Shown here piece by piece: positions 10,092 to 18,794 of a DNA stretch of 64,000 bases (position 1 is the stretch's first letter; every line of letters begins with the position of its first letter). Source of the DNA: an uncultured Roseobacter sp. (GTDB lineage: Bacteria; Pseudomonadota; Alphaproteobacteria; Rhodobacterales; Rhodobacteraceae); the NCBI RefSeq assembly GCF_947495275.1, contig NZ_CANLYL010000014.1:48629-112628 (forward strand), read 5' to 3'. The position numbers were made by a program, and so were the translations under genes. Below the pieces are notes generated by a model. It saw nothing but the letters and a program-made list of their open reading frames with translations. It was not told the origin of the DNA and did no database searches.

Positions 10092-10358
10092 TCAGGCGAA
10101 ATTCGTGAAATAGATGAGCAGCCCCATGGCGATCGCGGGAACGACATAGACCCCCAGAATAAGCTTGCGGCGCAGTGAGCCATCATACTCCTCCAGGCCC
10201 GACTGCACAAATGTCTCGCGGTCGCCCGGGCCTCCGGTGGCATCCCATTCCGCCTCCAACTTACCCCGACGGACCGCACGCGAATAGAAGGACAGACAGA
10301 AGTAGACTATCGTCAAGACAACGAAACCAATCAGCAACAACCGTGCCAGTGCGACCAT
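10092..10358 (-). CDS. Small two-helix membrane protein
   Basis: The 88-aa hypothetical protein has one hydrophobic helix at residues 2-25 and another at about 66-86, joined by a polar loop (RRGKLEAEWDATGGPGDRETF). I do not recognise a family motif. Its position directly upstream of the DUF1523 gene on the same strand suggests the two products act together in the inner membrane. Confidence 0.75.
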   Translation of the reverse strand: MVALARLLLIGFVVLTIVYFCLSFYSRAVRRGKLEAEWDATGGPGDRETFVQSGLEEYDGSLRRKLILGVYVVPAIAMGLLIYFTNFA

Positions 10359-10477
10359 TCCGGTGATCCCTTTTTATGAACCCGCGTACCCAATATAGGG
10401 AATGTGAACTCGCTTTACATCTACCGATATCATAAACATCAAAGCAGCTGTTGCACAGGCAGGTTGAGCGGTGAGGC

Positions 10478-10942
10478 TCATGGTTTCACGCTTGAGCTGA
10501 GCATCGCCTTGGTCAGCCCGCGCAATTCTTTCTGTAGTCTTGTCAATTCATTGAGGCTCATGCCGGTCGCTTCGGATATGCATGTTGGCACGTGGCGTGC
10601 TTGCGCTTCCAACGCGCGGGCCTTGTCTGTCAGAGCGACAACAACACGTCGCTCATCCTTGGGATCACGGTTACGCGTGACCAGCCCTGCGTCCTGCAAT
10701 CGCTTGATCAGCGGCGTCAGCGTGTTGCTTTCCAGACTGACCCGCTGGCCGATTTCGCCCACGCTGAGGGGGCTTTCCGACCACAGGTTCAGCATCACCA
10801 GATATTGCGGATAGGTCAGGCCCAGCGGTGCCAAAAGCGGCGAGTAGACCCGCGTAAATGCCTGTGACGCGGCATAAAGATCAAAGCAGAGCATCTGCTC
10901 CATTGGGTCTGACTGAGGTGATTTATCTTTTGGGTCTGTCAT
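10478..10942 (-). CDS. ohrR: OhrR-type MarR regulator (organic peroxide sensor)
   Basis: The 154-aa winged-helix regulator has the OhrR hallmark near the N-terminus, MLCFDLYAASQAFTRVY, with the peroxide-sensing Cys at residue 19. The MarR DNA-binding core follows (TYPQYLVMLNLW, SNTLTPLIKRL, DPKDERRV). In characterised systems oxidation of this Cys releases OhrR from the ohr promoter. The ATG at 10942 has GGGAAAG upstream and is preferred over the in-frame start at 10978. It is divergent from ohr, and the shared 107-bp intergenic region contains a palindrome placed over the ohr promoter. Confidence 0.93.
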   Translation of the reverse strand: MTDPKDKSPQSDPMEQMLCFDLYAASQAFTRVYSPLLAPLGLTYPQYLVMLNLWSESPLSVGEIGQRVSLESNTLTPLIKRLQDAGLVTRNRDPKDERRVVVALTDKARALEAQARHVPTCISEATGMSLNELTRLQKELRGLTKAMLSSSVKP

Positions 10943-10980
10943 GCTCTTTCCCTTATATCGCGGGCGAAATCGCCGCAAGG

Positions 10981-11018
10981 TTGACAGGTCACAGTTGCTT
11001 ATTTACATCGTACACGAT
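10981..11018 (+). promoter_or_regulatory. Putative ohr promoter with OhrR operator
   Basis: A TTGACA at 10981-10986 is followed after 17 bp by TACATC (weak -10). A perfect inverted repeat ATCGT-AC-ACGAT lies at 11007-11018, overlapping the -10 and likely start site. OhrR binding there would block transcription. The site is seen in the sequence; its assignment to OhrR is inferred from position. Confidence 0.6.
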
Positions 11019-11049
11019 ATTAACGCTCACGATTAAAAGGAAGCCCCCC

Positions 11050-11478
11050 ATGCCGACAAAAATCCTCTACAGCACAAGTGCTACAGCGACGGGTGGCGGC
11101 CGCGAAGGCACATCCGGCCTTAATGACGGTAGCTTCACTGCAAATTTGGTCACGCCCAAAGAACTGGGTGGGTCGGGTGGCGACGGAGTGAACCCTGAAC
11201 AGCTGTTTGCAACAGGGTATGCCGCCTGTTTCCTCGGGGCCCTGCGCTTTTACGCCGCACAGCACAAGATCGCGGTTCCGGATGACGCAACAGTTTCGAC
11301 AACAGTTGGCATTGGGCCGCGCGAAGACCTGGGTTTTGGCCTTGACGTGAAAATCAAAGTGTCGCTGCCCGGGGTCGACAAGGCCGTGGCCGAAGATTTG
11401 ATCGCAGGCGGCCACAAGGTTTGCCCTTACAGCCACGCCACAAAAGGCAGCCTGACGATTACACCGGAACTGGTCTGA
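11050..11478 (+). CDS. ohr: Organic hydroperoxide resistance protein Ohr
   Basis: Ohr is a thiol-dependent peroxidase that reduces organic hydroperoxides. The 142-aa OsmC/Ohr-fold protein has both reactive cysteines: one in ATGYAACFLGAL and one in VCPYSHATKG. The length is typical. It is divergent from its probable repressor ohrR, so it should be induced by organic peroxides. Confidence 0.95.
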   Translation: MPTKILYSTSATATGGGREGTSGLNDGSFTANLVTPKELGGSGGDGVNPEQLFATGYAACFLGALRFYAAQHKIAVPDDATVSTTVGIGPREDLGFGLDVKIKVSLPGVDKAVAEDLIAGGHKVCPYSHATKGSLTITPELV

Positions 11479-11520
11479 CGGAAAATGCCACGGCGCCCGA
11501 GCGGGGCCGTGGCACAGGCT

Positions 11521-12744
11521 TCAGCCTACGATATTGTGTTCGGGACCGTAGGGGAACCCGGTGATATTCTCGTTGCCCTCTTCGGTGATCACCAGAATAT
11601 CATGCTCGCGGTACCCGCCCGCACCGGGTTTTCCAGCGGCGATGGTCAGCATGGGTTCCATCGAAATCACCATCCCCGGCTCCAGCACCGTGTCGATGTC
11701 CTCGCGCAATTCAAGACCGGCTTCGCGACCATAGTAGTGGCTAAGCACGCCAAAGGAATGCCCGTAGCCGAATGTGCGGTATTGCAATACATCCCGTTCG
11801 GCAAAGAAGTCATTGATCTTATGCGTGATCTCGGCGCAGGACGCCCCCGGCTTCAGCAGGCTCATCCCGTATTCATGCGCAGCGACATTCGCTTCCCAGA
11901 TCTTCAGGCTCGCCGCATCCGCCTCCTCGACAAAAAGCGTGCGTTCCAGCGCCGTGTAGTAACCGGAAATCATCGGAAAGGTATTCAGTGACAGGATATC
12001 GCCGCGCTTCAGCACGCGGCCAGTGACGGGGTTGTGCGCGCCATCGGTGTTCAGGCCCGACTGGAACCAGACCCAGGTGTCCCGATATTCCGCATCCGGA
12101 AAACGTTTGGCGATTTCCAGTTCCATTGCGTCGCGCCCGGCCATGGCCACGTCGATTTCACGAACGCCCGCCTTGATCGCGTCGCGCACCGCAAAACCGC
12201 CAACGTCCGCAACCTGTGCACCATGACGGATCAGGGCGATCTCGGCCTGGGATTTATGCATCCGCTGACGCATCGTCGTCTCAAAAAGATCAACCATCGT
12301 GAGAGGGCTCAGGAAATCCTCCAGCTTGTCACGCTGCATCAGGGTCAGGTGGTCGCCCTCATAGCCGATGATGGCGTTCTTGCCGGTCACCGAAGCCACC
12401 GCGCGCCAGAAATTATCCCGCTGCCAGTCCGTATAGGTGATGTTGTCGGCAAAACTGCGCCGCCATGGCTGACCTGCATCAATGCCCGCGCTGATCGTCA
12501 CCGCATCCTTGCCGGTTACAACCATCCCGTAGGGACGGCCAAAGGCGCAGTAAAGAAACCCCGAATAGTAGGCAATATTATGCATTGATGTGAAGACCGC
12601 AGCCGAAACGCCGGCGGCCTCCATCCGCTCGCGCAACTCGACGAGCCGCGCCTCATATTCCGCCGCTTCGAACGGCAGGGGCGATTTTTCGCCATTGTGA
12701 TAACGGTACATTTCCGGGCGGTCAGAAAAATTTTGGGCGGTCAT
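11521..12744 (-). CDS. Creatinase (creatine amidinohydrolase)
   Basis: Creatinase hydrolyses creatine to sarcosine and urea. The 407-aa protein has the pita-bread fold of the M24 family but lacks the metal-binding set of peptidases. Long stretches agree with what I know of the Pseudomonas enzyme: FGRPYGMVVTG, GQPWRRSFADNI, YTDWQRDNF, NTDGAHNPVTGRV (catalytic His), SGYYTALERTLF, and YRTFGYGHSFGVLSHYYG. The near-identity of these blocks makes creatinase a better call than a general prolidase-like peptidase. It is followed on the same strand by no sarcosine oxidase gene, so the rest of the pathway must be elsewhere. Confidence 0.92.
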   Translation of the reverse strand: MTAQNFSDRPEMYRYHNGEKSPLPFEAAEYEARLVELRERMEAAGVSAAVFTSMHNIAYYSGFLYCAFGRPYGMVVTGKDAVTISAGIDAGQPWRRSFADNITYTDWQRDNFWRAVASVTGKNAIIGYEGDHLTLMQRDKLEDFLSPLTMVDLFETTMRQRMHKSQAEIALIRHGAQVADVGGFAVRDAIKAGVREIDVAMAGRDAMELEIAKRFPDAEYRDTWVWFQSGLNTDGAHNPVTGRVLKRGDILSLNTFPMISGYYTALERTLFVEEADAASLKIWEANVAAHEYGMSLLKPGASCAEITHKINDFFAERDVLQYRTFGYGHSFGVLSHYYGREAGLELREDIDTVLEPGMVISMEPMLTIAAGKPGAGGYREHDILVITEEGNENITGFPYGPEHNIVG

Positions 12745-12866
12745 GTCAGACCCTCCTTATGCAGAAAGGTCCCGGCGTTCAGGACAGATCAGGACCACGC
12801 ATCGGACGACGCCATCGTCCGCAGCCTGATCCTTCCCATCGCCGATTCTACGCAAGCGATCAAGCT

Positions 12867-13658
12867 TTATTGACCGGTCAGAAAGGTTACCAGATCGCTA
12901 TCCGCATTTTCCAGGGCATCAATCACGTCAAAATGGTGTTTGCCCGGAACGATGACCTGCCGCACGCCCCAGGCGCGGGCCAGGGCGTCAGCCTGCTCCA
13001 GAAACGCTGGGCGTTCATCTTCCCCGACCCAGATTTTCACCTCCGCCTCCTGCGGGCGGGACATATTTGTCGGGCTCTCGGCTTCGGCCTCCTGCGCATC
13101 CAGCCGCAGCATGTCATTCATCGAAGTCTCCAGCAAAGGCAACAGATCGGCAACCGGTGAGATCGGCGCAATCCTGGCAATGCGCCGTCGCACGGGTTCC
13201 GGCAAAATCAACGGGTCCATCATCCGCGACACCAGGTGCCCGCCCGCTGAATGCCCGGCCAAAGCGATGGGCTCAAAGGTCCGGTCGGCGATCCGGGTCA
13301 CCGCAGCGGCGATCTGCGTTGTGATTTCAGCGATCCGCGCATCAGGGCAAAGATCGTAACTTGGCATCGCGACCGACCAGCCGGCCTTCAACGCGCCGGC
13401 CGCCAGATGCGACCACGAACTGCGATCGAAAGCTTTCCAGTAGCCGCCATGAACGAAGATCAATGTTCCGCGCGAAACACCCGAAGCGTTAAAGAAATCA
13501 AACACCTGCCGCTCACCGAGGCCGTAGGAAAGGCCCACTTCCGCACGCGCGCCCAGATCATCGCGGAAACGGGCAGCCGCTTGCGCCCATCTTGGCGGAT
13601 AGGCCTCAGCTCCTTCTATGTAGGCAGCATTCGCATAGGCATCATCCAAAGGCTTCAT
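12867..13658 (-). CDS. Alpha/beta hydrolase, kynurenine formamidase-like
   Basis: The 263-aa alpha/beta hydrolase has the oxyanion motif HGGYWKAF and the nucleophile elbow GHSAGGHL. This combination is typical of arylformamidases that cleave N-formylkynurenine. Further candidates for the triad are an acidic residue in the GEDERPAF region and the His of KHHFDVIDAL. It sits between the creatinase gene and the divergent aldehyde dehydrogenase gene, with about 120 bp to the former, so co-transcription is possible but unproven. A general carboxylesterase is the alternative. Confidence 0.75.
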   Translation of the reverse strand: MKPLDDAYANAAYIEGAEAYPPRWAQAAARFRDDLGARAEVGLSYGLGERQVFDFFNASGVSRGTLIFVHGGYWKAFDRSSWSHLAAGALKAGWSVAMPSYDLCPDARIAEITTQIAAAVTRIADRTFEPIALAGHSAGGHLVSRMMDPLILPEPVRRRIARIAPISPVADLLPLLETSMNDMLRLDAQEAEAESPTNMSRPQEAEVKIWVGEDERPAFLEQADALARAWGVRQVIVPGKHHFDVIDALENADSDLVTFLTGQ

Positions 13659-13741
13659 TTGTTACACCCTCTTTTTCGGAACTGGACAATCATAGTCAGA
13701 CTTGATTTGAGAGCGATAGCCATTTTCGCGGAGGACCCGAA

Positions 13742-15220
13742 ATGAAAGATATTCTAAACACTGACCTCAAATCCCTGCTCAAAGACCCAAGTCTCTTGGA
13801 GACCCGCGCCTATATCGGTGGCGCGTGGGTGGACGGAGAGGACGGCACTTTTGAGGTGACCAATCCCGCGCGCGGAGACGTGATCGCCGAGGTTGCCGAT
13901 CTGAGCCGCGCTCAGGTCGCAGGTGCCATTGCGCAGGCCGAAAAGGCGCAAAAGGAATGGGCGGCATGGACAGGTAAGGAACGCGCTGCGGTCATGCGCA
14001 AGTGGTTCGACCTGATGATGGAAAACGCCGATGATCTGGGCACAATCCTGACCGCCGAACAGGGCAAGCCCCACGCCGAAGCCAAGGGCGAGATCGCCTA
14101 TGGTGCCAGCTTCATCGAGTTCATGGGCGAGCAGGCCAAGCGCGTTTACGGCGAAACCATTCCCGGTCATCAGCGCGACAAGCGCATCACCGTGCTGAAA
14201 CAACCCATCGGGGTCGCCGCGTCAATCACGCCGTGGAACTTCCCCAACGCGATGATCACCCGCAAGGCCGCGCCCGCCCTGGCGGTGGGCTGCTCTTTTG
14301 TCGCACGCCCGGCCAAGGAAACACCGCTTTCCGCAATTGTAATGGGCGTGCTGGCGGAACGCGCCGGTATCCCGGCCGGCGTCTTCAACGTGGTCACCTC
14401 CTCTTCTTCTTCTGCCATCGGCAAGGAGTTTTGCGAAAACCCGGCTGTGCGCAAACTCACCTTCACCGGCTCCACCGAAGTTGGCCGCATCCTGCTCAAA
14501 CAAGCCGCTGACAGCGTGATGAAATGCTCCATGGAGCTTGGCGGCAACGCGCCTTTCATCGTCTTTGATGACGCTGACCTCGACGCAGCCGTCGAAGGCG
14601 CGATGATGTGCAAGTTCCGCAACAACGGCCAGACCTGCGTGTGCGCCAACCGCATCTATGTGCAGGCCGGGGTCTATGATGCCTTCGCTGCCAAGCTGAA
14701 AGTGGCCGTGGAAAATCTCAAGGTGGGCGATGGTCTCCAGGAGGGCGTCACAACCGGCCCGCTGATCAACGCCGAAGCGGTCGAGAAGGTCAAGGAACAC
14801 ATGGAAGATGTCGTCTCCAACGGCGGTGCGATCCTGACCGGCGGCAAGGCGCATGAGCTGGGCGGCACCTTCTTTGAACCTACTGTGGTCACCGGTGTGA
14901 CGCAGGACATGAAGGTCGCGACCGAAGAAACCTTTGGCCCCCTCGCCCCGCTCTTCAAATTCGAAGACGAGGATGAGGTGATCGCCATGGCCAATGATAC
15001 GATCTTCGGGCTGGCCTCTTATTTCTATGCCAAGGATCTCAGCCGCGTTTACAAAGTGGCCGAGGCGCTGGAATACGGGATCGTGGGCGTCAATACCGGT
15101 ATCATCTCCACCGAAGTCGGGCCCTTTGGCGGGGTCAAACAGTCCGGTCTGGGGCGCGAGGGGTCACACCACGGGATCGAAGACTATCTGGAGATGAAGT
15201 ACATCTGCATGTCGGTCTGA
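13742..15220 (+). CDS. gabD: NAD(P)-dependent succinate-semialdehyde dehydrogenase
   Basis: The 492-aa aldehyde dehydrogenase oxidises succinate semialdehyde to succinate in GABA degradation. Visible motifs are PWNFPNAMITRKAAPALA (cofactor binding), FTGSTEVGR, MELGGNAPFIVF (general base Glu) and FRNNGQTCVCANR with the catalytic Cys at about residue 299. The paired cysteines and the C-terminal VGPFGGVKQSGLGREGSHHG match the GabD subgroup. A GGAGG lies before the ATG. A strong terminator follows. Related semialdehydes cannot be excluded as substrates. Confidence 0.92.
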   Translation: MKDILNTDLKSLLKDPSLLETRAYIGGAWVDGEDGTFEVTNPARGDVIAEVADLSRAQVAGAIAQAEKAQKEWAAWTGKERAAVMRKWFDLMMENADDLGTILTAEQGKPHAEAKGEIAYGASFIEFMGEQAKRVYGETIPGHQRDKRITVLKQPIGVAASITPWNFPNAMITRKAAPALAVGCSFVARPAKETPLSAIVMGVLAERAGIPAGVFNVVTSSSSSAIGKEFCENPAVRKLTFTGSTEVGRILLKQAADSVMKCSMELGGNAPFIVFDDADLDAAVEGAMMCKFRNNGQTCVCANRIYVQAGVYDAFAAKLKVAVENLKVGDGLQEGVTTGPLINAEAVEKVKEHMEDVVSNGGAILTGGKAHELGGTFFEPTVVTGVTQDMKVATEETFGPLAPLFKFEDEDEVIAMANDTIFGLASYFYAKDLSRVYKVAEALEYGIVGVNTGIISTEVGPFGGVKQSGLGREGSHHGIEDYLEMKYICMSV

Positions 15221-15240
15221 ATCCAAAAACTACGACGAAA

Positions 15241-15264
15241 GGGCTGCTTTTGCGGCCCTTTTTC
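15241..15264 (+). terminator. Intrinsic terminator after gabD
   Basis: A 7-bp stem with one G-T wobble (GGGCTGC / GCGGCCC) closes a TTTT loop and runs into TTTTTC. Confidence 0.85.
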
Positions 15265-15364
15265 TTTCGCCGATGGATTGATCATCTATCCCGGCAATAC
15301 GGCCACGACCTCAGCGTCGTCTTTATGGATATGCAGCACAATTGATCCATCCTATGAATGCTGC

Positions 15365-16243
15365 ATGACATTCGATCAAATCCGCACCTTCCTCTGGGTC
15401 GCCCGCCTGGGCGGGTTCCGCAAAGCGGCAGAGCGTCTGCACCTGTCGCAACCCGCCGTCTCGACACGCATCGCAAATCTGGAGCAGGAATTGCGCGTCC
15501 CCCTGCTGGAACGCGGCCCCGGTGAGCTTGTTCTGACAAAACACGGGACCCTATTGCTGTCTTACGCCGAGCAAATGCTTTTCGTTGAGGAAGAAATCAA
15601 GCAACGCGTCGCGAACCCCTCCGAGGCCGAAGGCTTGTTTCGTGTGGGTGCGTCGGAAACCATTGCACAGGCCTGGCTGCCAGAATTTCTGACCGCTTTC
15701 AGCGCGCGATATCCGCGCGTGAATGTCGACCTGACGGTTGATATATCGCTCAACCTTCGCAGCGCCCTCCTTGAGCGCCGACTGGACCTCGCCTTTCTGA
15801 TGGGGCCCGTGTCGGAATTCACCGTGGAAAACGTGACGCTGCCGACCTTCGATCTGCATTGGTATCGTTCAGCCGCCAACGACCAGACCGACCTGAGCAA
15901 AATCCCAGTCATATCCTACTCCAGCAAAACGCGCCCCTATCGCGAATTGATGTCCGAGCTGTCACGCCGGATCGGCCCTAAAACGCGGGTCTATGCCTCC
16001 GCGTCCTTGTCGGCCAGCCTCAAGATGATTGCGGCGGGAATCGCCGTTGGCCCTTACCCGCAAGCATTGGCCAATGACTTTCTCACCTCTGGACAGATCG
16101 TCGAGTTTGATCCTGGATTTCATCCGCAGCCATTGGCATTCACAGCATCCTATTTGTCAGAGCCACGCAGCTTTCTTGCTGAAAACAGCGCTGAAATCGC
16201 CCGGCACGTCGCTGTGACCTGGGATGAAACGCATCCAAGCTAA
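15365..16243 (+). CDS. LysR family transcriptional regulator
   Basis: The 292-aa protein has a typical LysR helix-turn-helix in the first 60 residues (FLWVARLGGFRKAAERLHLSQPAVSTRI) and a type 2 periplasmic-binding-like effector domain after residue 90. The ATG at 15365 places the HTH at the usual distance from the N-terminus; an earlier in-frame start at 15278 would add 29 residues. It lies immediately upstream of, and in the same direction as, the DUF1445 and TRAP genes, and is the obvious candidate to control them. Confidence 0.88.
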   Translation: MTFDQIRTFLWVARLGGFRKAAERLHLSQPAVSTRIANLEQELRVPLLERGPGELVLTKHGTLLLSYAEQMLFVEEEIKQRVANPSEAEGLFRVGASETIAQAWLPEFLTAFSARYPRVNVDLTVDISLNLRSALLERRLDLAFLMGPVSEFTVENVTLPTFDLHWYRSAANDQTDLSKIPVISYSSKTRPYRELMSELSRRIGPKTRVYASASLSASLKMIAAGIAVGPYPQALANDFLTSGQIVEFDPGFHPQPLAFTASYLSEPRSFLAENSAEIARHVAVTWDETHPS

Positions 16244-16336
16244 TTCAAAATATCTATCGCTAATGATATAATATGATTACTTGTGTGAAACTGTAGCCGC
16301 GTGTGATGATCTGATGGCGTCGCGAGGGCTGCCATC

Positions 16337-17161
16337 ATGACACTTACATTCGTTTCCCACACCGATCTTCAGACCGCATCGGTCGCTCAGGTCAGAACTG
16401 CCATTCGCGACGGCTCCTATCGCGGTCACACGGCCGGGCTGGCGGCGGGAAAGCTGCAATGCAATATCGCCATCCTGCCAGAGCAGCACGCGCTGGATTT
16501 CCTCAGGTTTTGCCAGCGCAACCCCAAACCCTGCCCGATCGTCGGGATCAGCGATAGCGGCAATCCCGCCCTGCCGACCCTCGGCTACGACATCGATATC
16601 CGAACGGATGTCTCGAAGTACCGGGTCTTTCGTCACGGTCAGTTGAACGAAGAGATCACCGACATCACCGACACCTGGGCAGACGATCTGGTCACCGTCG
16701 CTCTGGGATGCTCATTTACGTTTGAAAACGCGCTGATGCGGCACGGGATACCGGTGCGCCATATTGAGACCGGCAGAAACGTTCCCATGTTCCGGTCCAA
16801 TATCGACCTCATTCCCGCGGGCAGGTTTGGCGGTCAGATGGTCGTGACCATGCGCCCGATCCCCGAACACCAGATTGCCAAGGCCCGGGAGATCAGCAGC
16901 CGGTTTCCACAGGCGCACGGCGCGCCCATTGCCGTTGGCGATCCTTCCGGCATTGGCATTTCCGATTTGGCACAACCGGATTGGGGTGACGCGGTAGAGA
17001 TCAACCCCGGTGAAGTGCCCGTCTACTGGGCCTGCGGTGTGACCCCCCAAAACGTGCTGCTGGAGGCCGAGCTTCCCATTTGCGTCACCCATTCGCCGGG
17101 GCACATGCTGATCGCTGATGTCGCTGAAGACGCTGAAACAACAATCCTGCAAACACATTGA
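16337..17161 (+). CDS. DUF1445 protein (YcsI / D-glutamate cyclase-like putative hydro-lyase)
   Basis: The 274-aa cytoplasmic protein belongs to the DUF1445/UPF0317 family. Recognisable blocks are YRGHTAGLAAGKLQCNIAILP, ALGCSFTFENALM, MFRSNIDLIPAGRFGG, MVVTMRPIP and CVTHSPGHMLIADV. A mammalian relative is a D-glutamate cyclase that interconverts D-glutamate and 5-oxo-D-proline. In Bacillus the homologue YcsI lies beside the 5-oxoprolinase genes. Here it is 25 bp upstream of a TRAP operon, so it may process the imported compound. The bacterial activity is unproven. Confidence 0.82.
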   Translation: MTLTFVSHTDLQTASVAQVRTAIRDGSYRGHTAGLAAGKLQCNIAILPEQHALDFLRFCQRNPKPCPIVGISDSGNPALPTLGYDIDIRTDVSKYRVFRHGQLNEEITDITDTWADDLVTVALGCSFTFENALMRHGIPVRHIETGRNVPMFRSNIDLIPAGRFGGQMVVTMRPIPEHQIAKAREISSRFPQAHGAPIAVGDPSGIGISDLAQPDWGDAVEINPGEVPVYWACGVTPQNVLLEAELPICVTHSPGHMLIADVAEDAETTILQTH

Positions 17162-17186
17162 CCCTTTCCAACAAGGAGACCCAAAC

Positions 17187-18218
17187 ATGAAAAACGTCCT
17201 ACCTCTCATCGTCGCAGGCGCGGCCCTGTCCACTCCAGCACTGGCCGAAGACCTGTCCGTCGTGGGCAGCTGGTCCAGCCTGCCCCTGCACAAACAATAT
17301 GAAGCCCCGTTCTGGAGCACCGCACTGCCCGAAGCGTCAGAGGGCAAAATCAACGTCGAACTGACCACGCACAACCAGATGAGCCTAGGATTGGGCGACA
17401 TCTATCCGCTTCTGGGGCAAGGCGTTTATGATGTCGCCATGACGGTGGCCGACTACGCGGTCTCGGATGCTCCCGAGCTTGAAGGTCTCGATGTGCCGCT
17501 GCTGGCGCTTTCCGCCGATGAGGCCCGCGCCATGGTGGATGCGGCCCGCCCGATGGTGGCCGATATCTACCGCGACCGGTTCAATTCACATGTTCTGGCC
17601 ATCGCGCCCTACCCGCCTCAGGTTGTTTTCTGCAATCACGAGATCACCAATCTGGCAGATCTGGAAGGATTGAAAGTTCGGGCATCCGGTCGGATGACCG
17701 CAAAGCTGCTTGAAGCTTTGGGGGCGGAAGGGGTGAACGTGTCCTTCTCCGAAGTGCCCGGTGCCTTGCAGAACGGCGTTGTTGATTGCGCCGTGACCGG
17801 GGCTGGTTCCGGCTACAGCGCGGGTTGGTGGGAAGTGTCCACCCACCTGCTGCCGATCCCACTGGGCGGATGGGATTCCGTCGTGACGGCCATCAATATG
17901 GACAAATGGAACAGCCTGGACGCCGATACCCAGGCGTTGATTGCAACGCAGGTAACCAAAGGCTTTGAAGACCCCGCATGGGCCAGTGCGCAGGATGCGC
18001 TGGTCAACGACATCGCCTGTCTGACCGGAAACGGTGACTGCCCCGCAGGCGAGGCGCGCTCAATGAAACTGGTGGAGGTCAGCGATGCCGATTTTGACCG
18101 GGCCCGCGAGATTCTGACAAGCGAGGTGCTGCCCGACTGGGCCTCCCGCGCTGGTGGCGACTGGGCGGCCCGCTGGAACGACAGTGTTGGCAAGGTTGTC
18201 GGCGTCACGATCAATTGA
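17187..18218 (+). CDS. TRAP transporter substrate-binding protein (DctP type)
   Basis: The 343-aa periplasmic binding protein has a signal peptide ending TPALAED and the DctP-family elements KGLKVRASG-like (EGLKVRASGRM, with the substrate-carboxylate Arg) and VSFSEVPGALQNGVVDCAVT. An AAGGAGA precedes the ATG at 17187, which is preferred over the start at 17118. It captures an organic acid and delivers it to the DctQM pair encoded just downstream. The substrate is unknown; the adjacent DUF1445 gene hints at an amino-acid-derived acid. Confidence 0.92.
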   Translation: MKNVLPLIVAGAALSTPALAEDLSVVGSWSSLPLHKQYEAPFWSTALPEASEGKINVELTTHNQMSLGLGDIYPLLGQGVYDVAMTVADYAVSDAPELEGLDVPLLALSADEARAMVDAARPMVADIYRDRFNSHVLAIAPYPPQVVFCNHEITNLADLEGLKVRASGRMTAKLLEALGAEGVNVSFSEVPGALQNGVVDCAVTGAGSGYSAGWWEVSTHLLPIPLGGWDSVVTAINMDKWNSLDADTQALIATQVTKGFEDPAWASAQDALVNDIACLTGNGDCPAGEARSMKLVEVSDADFDRAREILTSEVLPDWASRAGGDWAARWNDSVGKVVGVTIN

Positions 18219-18245
18219 CGCCTTAGCCAAAGGGACGTGCCCATC

Positions 18246-18794
18246 ATGGAACTGACGATGATCAACAGCCTGCGCCGCATCAACCGAGGCGTCGCCCTTG
18301 GCGTGGGTCTGGGCTTGCTGCTGTGTGCGGCTTTCGTGCTGGCAGACATCATCATGCGCCGGGTCGGCACGTCCTTTGGCGGCACCGAAGAGATCGCTGG
18401 CTACGCCATGGCCCTCGCCACATCCTGGGGCATGTCCTACACGCTGCTGGAACTCGGACATGTCCGCATCGATCTGATGCGCAGCCGCGCCGGCAGCTTC
18501 GCGCGCGCGCTCTTTGACGTCTTTTCAATGATCGTCATGTCCGGCGTCATCGTCACCATCGCGGTCAAGGCCTGGCCGGTTGTGGAACGGTCCCTGACCA
18601 ACGGGTCGCGCGCCAATACGCCGCTTGAAACACCGCTCGCCTGGGTTCAGTTGCCGTGGTTTGCGGGCTGGGTCTGGTTTGCACTGATGTCGACGCTGAC
18701 CACCCTTGCCGCCATCAGTCTGGTGCTCAAGAAACGCCACGCCGAGACCGAGCAGTTTGTCGGTGCCTTTGCCGAGCAGGAGACATTGCAATGA
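18246..18794 (+). CDS. TRAP transporter small permease (DctQ type)
   Basis: This 182-aa protein with four membrane helices is the small TRAP subunit. Typical features are the TSFGGTEEIAGYAMALATSWG block and a GHVRIDLM stretch. The ATG at 18246 has AGGG at a suitable distance; an alternative GTG at 18237 is too close to it. Its stop overlaps the start of the large permease as ATGA. Confidence 0.9.
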   Translation: MELTMINSLRRINRGVALGVGLGLLLCAAFVLADIIMRRVGTSFGGTEEIAGYAMALATSWGMSYTLLELGHVRIDLMRSRAGSFARALFDVFSMIVMSGVIVTIAVKAWPVVERSLTNGSRANTPLETPLAWVQLPWFAGWVWFALMSTLTTLAAISLVLKKRHAETEQFVGAFAEQETLQ